A DNA stretch of 64,000 bases, taken from NCBI GenBank assembly GCA_036785325.1, contig JAXIVH010000134.1, forward strand, positions 201,863 through 265,862. Reading direction: 5' to 3'. A program made the translations under genes and the position numbers. The notes beneath the pieces were generated by a model. That model ran no database searches. It was not told the origin of the DNA and saw nothing but the letters and a program-made list of their open reading frames with translations. The DNA comes from Urophycis tenuis (lineage: Eukaryota > Chordata > Actinopteri > Gadiformes > Phycidae). Of the stretch, positions 59,201-64,000 are shown one piece after another (within the stretch, counting starts at the first letter, position 1; every line of letters starts with the position of its first letter).

Positions 59201-60473
59201 CCCTCTGGCTTTGTGAGCGAGTGAAGGCCGTGTTTTGGTGCTGCATCTCCAGATACCTGTTGGACAACGTTGACTCACCTGGTCCTGGTTTCTTGTCTTC
59301 AGTGACGGACACAGAGGAGGAGGCCCCCAGCATCACAGCCTTCCACTCCAGTAGCACCGTGCTGCCCGTGGGCCACGCGGCCCGCTTCAGCTGTGATGCC
59401 AGCGGCACTCCTGAGCCCACCGTGGAGTGGCTGCACGACGGCCGGCCTCTGAAGAGGGGCGGCACGGACCCCCGATGGGAGCCTGCGGCCTGGGTGGAGA
59501 GGGGCTTCCTCTTGGTCAGAGGCCTGAGGTCTGGTGTGAACACGGTCTGCTGCGTGGCCAGCAACAGGGCTGGCACGGCCAATCACACTGCTCAGCTGAT
59601 TGTCTTTGGTAAGATCTGGATCCAATGTATTGTATAGTATGTTGATGTATTCATAACATTGTAGATATGTTTATAACATTCTTGTTGACATATTTACAAC
59701 ATTCTTGTCAATGCATACATAATATTGTTGTTTATGTATTATTAACATTGTTGTGTGTATAAATAAATAACATTTCTGTTGGTATATTCATACTATTCTT
59801 GTTCCTGTTCATTCTCATTAGCTCAATATTACACCAGACGTCTGCTTTGTGGGGAAACACCTCATCAGTGTGTTTCTGTGTGTTAAGCAGCCTAATCATG
59901 TCTTGTTGTCCCTCAGATGCCTGTGAACTCACACTGGACCCAAACACAGCCCACAGAGAACTCTCTCTGTCTGAGGACAACAGAAAGGTGACGGTGGTTA
60001 GAGAGCAGCAGTCGTATCCTGATCACCCAGAGAGATTTGACTACTGGCCCCAGGTGTTGTGTAGAGAGGGTCTGACTGGCCGCTGTTACTGGGAGGTAGA
60101 GAGGAAAGGAGTTGTTCTTATAGGAGTGACATACAGAGGAATCACAAGGAGAGGAGGGGGTGATGAAACCAGGCTTGGAGGGAACAAAAAGTCCTGGAGT
60201 CTTTATTGTTATGATAATGGTTACTCTGTCTGGCACAAAACAAGTATGGCAGGCATACGTCTCTCCCCCGCTGGCTCTAACAGAGTAGGAGTGTATCTGG
60301 ACCGGCCTGCTGGCACTCTGTCCTTCTACAGAGTGTCCCCAGATGTAGGAGGGTCCTCAGACACACTGACACACATCCACACCTTCAGGTCCACATTCAC
60401 CCAGGAGGACCTCCTCCCTGGGTTTGGGTTATGGGGGGATGATGGTAACTCAGTGTCTCTGTGTCGGTTGTAG
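51918..60473 (+). CDS. gene 4: CTLD-Ig-B30.2 membrane protein
   Basis: Exons 51918-52008, 53304-53375, 53597-53641, 57753-57892, 57959-58059, 58156-58304, 59303-59608, 59917-60473; 486 aa, frame intact. The tail reads DREETRRRRC. In the lectin domain Asp146 becomes Asn, creating an N-M-T glycosylation sequon, Phe118 becomes Val and Val166 becomes Ile. The B30.2 domain is the most divergent: about 23 changes from gene 1, among them EVERKGVVLIG, RRGGGDETRLGGNKK and DNGYSVWHKTSMAGIRLS. Intron 3 is long (4.1 kb) because it holds the complete form of the Rex1 cluster. No disabling change is seen. Confidence 0.8.
52204..52525 (+). mobile_element. SINE family C in intron 1, unit 4
   Basis: Same insertion and expanded tail as unit 3. 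Confidence 0.7.
52690..52965 (+). mobile_element. (GTAT)n plus SINE, unit 4
   Basis: Same arrangement as 39890-40155, without the foldback element. Confidence 0.65.
53250..53303 (+). promoter_or_regulatory. TG tract at the acceptor of the transmembrane exon, gene 4
   Basis: The TG run is followed by cctgctcctgaacag. Confidence 0.4.
53886..53899 (+). promoter_or_regulatory. CTCF-like site, gene 4
   Basis: CCAGCAGGGGGAGC, identical to the other copies. Confidence 0.3.
54303..54746 (+). repeat. 31-bp minisatellite, left part, unit 4
   Basis: Interrupted by the Rex1 cluster at the same place as in unit 1; it resumes at 57457-57559. Confidence 0.8.
54747..57456 (-). mobile_element. Rex1/Babar-type LINE cluster, unit 4
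   Basis: Same insertion as 8747-11216 but without the 230-bp deletion. It also contains the tandem older C-terminal fragment (about 54747-55600). Confidence 0.75.
55598..57178 (-). pseudogene. Rex1-like reverse transcriptase, 526-codon frame (unit 4)
   Basis: The longest RT frame in the window. It runs from a proline-rich start through ARGPDDISP, VPVPKKGRPNAPGDFRPVAL, FFDFSSAFDTVQP, GTPQGTVLSPFLFTLY, FSDDSSIV, KFLGVHLNNKLDW and the C-terminal CWGGGIGSGGASKLNKLVRR to FIPSAIRLYNTS. The RT core appears complete (motifs A to C, FSDD box). The endonuclease and 5' part are missing, so it cannot be an autonomous element. It lies antisense in intron 3 and is not part of the receptor gene. Confidence 0.8.
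57457..57680 (+). repeat. 31-bp minisatellite (right part), GGA tract and antisense SINE head, unit 4
   Basis: About three repeats to 57559, a purine tract at 57562-57606, then ggtggacgacccgctctgtc. Confidence 0.7.
57753..58304 (+). CDS. gene 4 exons 4-6: C-type lectin domain
   Basis: Exons 57753-57892, 57959-58059 and 58156-58304. The four cysteines are retained. New N146-M-T sequon. The intron between the first two exons is only 66 bp. Confidence 0.8.
59303..59608 (+). CDS. gene 4 exon 7: Ig domain
   Basis: Same protein as copies 2 and 3. Confidence 0.85.
59917..60473 (+). CDS. gene 4 exon 8: most divergent PRY-SPRY domain
   Basis: The PRY start matches copies 1 and 3. The SPRY loops 364-418 are heavily changed, and 429-474 is unchanged. 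Confidence 0.9.
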
Positions 60474-60474
60474 T

Positions 60475-60614
<140 letters not shown>

Positions 60615-61010
60615 GGGTGAGAGTTATAATCTGAGCTTTGTTGGGGGCTTAAAAATGACAGAGAGTGAGAGAGAGAAGATGGCACAAAGCCAGTATTGAA
60701 ATATTATGCCAAGGAGACCCATTGCTCAAGGGGAGAACACAGTTCAGCCCTTTCTTTATCATTTGGAATATTGATGCTGTTACTGTAATCTTGTTCAGTG
60801 TAGCCCTCTTATACTCCCACTTTCTAGTCATTACATGAATGCTAGAATACATATAATAGCTGCTACTTCCTCATTAAATTGTAAAACATGATTTGTGATT
60901 CAAATACTGGTTGTTGGTGATGTAATGTGAACCCCCACAGATGTCTGATTTTACTGTTTTCATGTGAGCTCAGAGCCCTCCTTATGGGAGCTCAGTTCCC
61001 ACATAATATA

Positions 61011-61487
61011 GTACACACAGTACACACAGTACACACACATAGTATACATACATAGTATACACACAGTACACACACATAGTACACATACTTAGTACACACA
61101 CATAGTACACACAGTACACACACATAGTACACACAGTACACACACATAGTACACATACATAGTATACACACAGTACACACACATAGTACACATACATAGT
61201 ATACACACAGTACACACACATAGTACACATACATAGTATACACACAGTACACACACATAGTATACATACATAGTATACACACAGTACACACACATAGTAC
61301 ACATACATAGTATACACACAGTACACACACATAGTACACACATATAGTACACACACATAGTACACACACAGTACACACACAAAGTACACACACACAGTAC
61401 ACACACATAGTACACATATATAGTACACACACAGTACACACACATTGTACACACATATTTTACACACACATAGTACACACACAGATA
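61011..61487 (+). repeat. GTACACA-type satellite, unit 4
   Basis: About 480 bp. Its internal order resembles the right end of the unit 2 array more than units 1 and 3. Confidence 0.85.
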
Positions 61488-61963
61488 AGATAAGATTAGA
61501 TAAGATATTCCTTTATTAATCCCCTTTAGGAGAAATTCACAGTGACCAGCAGTACAGTGGGATAAAGGAGTGCACTAAAAAACAGAGTATAAACAATAAA
61601 CAAAAAATAGATTCACATTATATGAGAGCTCTTAGAATCAAATCAAATGACAACCTACTATATACATACATAGTAATCATCCTATTGAAGGTGAACTGTG
61701 CAATTGGTTGATGAGTCTGACTAAGGTGTAAATATGAATATAAATGTGCAGATGTAAATTGTGCAAAGTAAATGTGCAAATGTAGAGGATTTCACAGGTA
61801 ATGTAAGAAGACATAAATAACGCCGGTTTAGGCAACAGTCCTGAGGTGTGGGGTGTGGTGTTCAGTCCATTATCAGGAGGTTTTGGGGCTTTCAAGATGT
61901 TGGGAGCCGGTGGTTGAGGTGTGGTAGAGTCTGATGGCTGATGGGATGAAAGAGCCCCCCAAG
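61488..61963 (-). mobile_element. truncated Rex1 3' end, unit 4
   Basis: Counterpart of 15183-15663. Confidence 0.6.
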
Positions 61964-62159
61964 TACACACACACAGTCCACACAAATAGTATACACACAC
62001 AGTACACACAAACACACACCTGCACATAATTCATATAGACACACACAGTACACACATTGTAAACACACACATCATCCATCCATCCATCCATACATACATA
62101 CACACATGCACACACACAGAACACACAATCATACATGCATGAAAAATACACACTGTATT

Positions 62160-62800
62160 GTGGTTGATTTAAATACATACACTCAGCTATACTCCAAATG
62201 CTTCATGTTTTTGGGCCTCTGAAAAGTTTAGAATGATAAGCCATGAAAGAAATTGGCTTTGAAGATTTTCCCTAGGTTCATTATACAGGTTGTACAAATA
62301 GTTTATATATAATGTAACATGTATTTACAATATTGATTCATTGTAAATCAAAACACGTTTATACTATAATATTTTGTATGTTTTTAGACATGAACAGTTT
62401 TGTACTAAAGAGCGCTGACATTATTTTGTATTTTGATAAGCCTGAATTAAAGCAGATGTAATATGATGTTCATAATGACAAAAGATAATGATGTTGTGAA
62501 TCCCTTTGTAATGAATATTGATTCCTCATGTTCTGTTGGGAACAACATGGCAGCAGAACATGTTCAGTTATTAACCATATGTGCACACCTGTTTAGGATT
62601 TGTAATGTATGCTACTTCTATTATTTTAGTTCCTCTCTCTATTGTGTAAATGTAATGGACTATTTTAGTGTTGCATTTGTTGATTGTTGCATAATGGTAA
62701 TAAACAACTCAGTGGACCATCTGAATGTTCTGGAGTTTTCAGAAGGTGATTCTTTTGGTTTTCATTATAATGCTAACACAAGCGTCTTAAGAAAAGGACA
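62160..62800 (+). other. conserved 3' block, candidate distal 3' UTR of gene 4
   Basis: AATAAA at 62699-62704, then a short TAA repeat at 62801-62832. Confidence 0.35.
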
Positions 62801-62999
62801 ATAATAATAATAATAATAATAATAACAATAACTAGAAAATGTAATTCCACGCGAGGAATTACTTGTGCATAGGAATGCCCGTGATCATTGAATTGAATTC
62901 AGTTGAGGCTGCCTGAGCTGGAAAGCAATTAGCGGAGTCAATCGTAATAATTGGAAATCTAGGCTCCCTGTTATCTGTATGAGTTTATTTGCTTTTTGT

Positions 63000-63565
63000 T
63001 CATTTGACCCGTTATATGGTACATAGAAGCAGTGGGGCTGCTGTGTTCATTTGACCCATTCTATGGTAGATAGGAGCAGTGGGGCTGCTGTGTTCATTTG
63101 ACCCATCCTATGGTACATAGGAGCAGTGGGCTGCTGTGTTCATTTGACCCATCCTATGGTACATAGGAGCAGTGGGGCTGCTGTGTTCATTTGACCCATC
63201 CTATGGTACATAGGAGCAGTGGGGCTGCTGTGTTCATTTGACCCATCCTATGGTACATAGGAGCAGTGGGGCTGCTGTGTTCATTTGACTCATCCTATGG
63301 TACATAGGAGCAGTGGGCTGCTGTGTTCATTTGACCCATCCTATGGTACATAGGAGCAGTGGGGCTGCTGTGTTCATTTGACCCATCCTATGGTACATAG
63401 GAGCAGTGGGGCAGTGGGCCCCCAACTTGCTCCACGGGCTGCTGAACATTGCAGATGAACATCAAATGAACACAGCAGCCCCACTGTTCCTATGTACCAT
63501 AGGATGGGTCAAATGAACACAGCAGCCCCACTGCTCCTATGTACCATAGGATGGGTCAAATGCAG
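63000..63565. repeat. border minisatellite between units 4 and 5
   Basis: A minus-strand array to about 63415, a SINE shard, then two plus-strand repeats. Confidence 0.8.
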
Positions 63566-63594
63566 ACAACCAATCCCCTCCACCCCCTTCCCTT

Positions 63595-64000
63595 GGGGCG
63601 ACGATGGCTCAGTGGTTAGAGCGGGTGGACAGAGCGGGTCGTCCATCAACTTTAGGGTCGGCAGTTCGATCCCCCTCCTCCAACTGTCCGCATGTTGAAG
63701 TGTCCTTGAGCAAGACACTGAACCCCAACTTGCCCCCCCGGGCTGAACATAGCAGTGACCCAATAGGATGGGTCAAATGCAGAGAACAAATTTCCCCGCT
63801 GTGGGATGAATAAAGAACTGTGTTTGTTAGACATACCCCATCTGTGTTGGCACTGGAACTCATTTCCACCATACATCACAACCATCATTCACAGGTATAC
63901 CGTTTAAAATGAAATGACTCCTCTGAATCTGGGTAGTGTCATGGACAATAACTAGGGTTGCCAACCATCCCTTGAAAAAACAGAATCGTCCCGTATTGAG
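63595..64000 (+). mobile_element. SINE family A and beginning of a fifth unit
   Basis: The SINE (to about 63822) and the first part of the conserved spacer match unit 1 (for example 'atcaactttagggtcggcag'), so the array continues to the right of the window. Whether a fifth gene follows cannot be seen. Confidence 0.7.

Overview
This is animal nuclear DNA, most likely from a ray-finned (teleost) fish. The support is: short exons with GT-AG introns; Rex1/Babar-type and L2-type LINE remnants; tRNA-derived SINEs with A and B boxes; long CA/TG microsatellites; and a PRY-SPRY (B30.2) domain whose wording (LDPNTA..LSLSEDNRKV, LTGR.YWEVE) resembles large fish immune families. The species cannot be fixed from the window. 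No bacterial genes, CRISPR arrays or true RNA genes were found.

The window is a tandem segmental duplication. After a non-repeated left flank (about 1-1010), a module of roughly 14.4-16.4 kb occurs four times in the same orientation. Taking the SINE at each left edge as the ruler, units start near 1685, 17276, 31656 and 48034. A fifth begins near 63595 and runs off the right edge. Each unit holds, in order: SINE, old LINE 3' end, LTR-like block, conserved upstream region with hairpins and a TATA box, one eight-exon plus-strand gene, a CA tract starting 2 nt after the stop, a GTACACA-type satellite, a truncated Rex1 end, a conserved 3' block with AATAAA, and a SINE-derived minisatellite leading to the next unit.

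The gene (spans 5486-14244, 21234-27406, 39105-44965, 51918-60473) is reconstructed from splice sites and phases. In all four copies the frame is intact, giving 486, 485, 486 and 486 aa. The predicted protein has a short cytoplasmic tail without tyrosine, one signal-anchor membrane segment (type II), a short stalk, a C-type lectin domain on three exons, one I-set-like Ig domain and a C-terminal PRY-SPRY domain. I do not recognise this architecture as a named gene, so no symbol is given. The Ig domain is almost invariant among copies. The B30.2 domain of copies 2 and 4 carries many replacements concentrated around residues 364-418, the pattern expected of a diversifying recognition surface. A long TG tract abuts the acceptor of the symmetric transmembrane exon, so regulated skipping could give non-membrane forms.

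The remaining sequence is mobile or repetitive: an L2-like LINE inserted only in unit 3, a Rex1 cluster in intron 3 of units 1 and 4, a 612-bp foldback element in intron 1 of unit 1 (deleted form in unit 2, absent in 3 and 4), a 31-bp minisatellite in intron 3, and a 1.9-kb satellite expansion in unit 2. Insertions and private variants are shared in conflicting combinations (1+3, 2+4, 1+4, 3+4, 1+2), indicating repeated unequal exchange or gene conversion. All gene models are inferred by eye, without transcript support.
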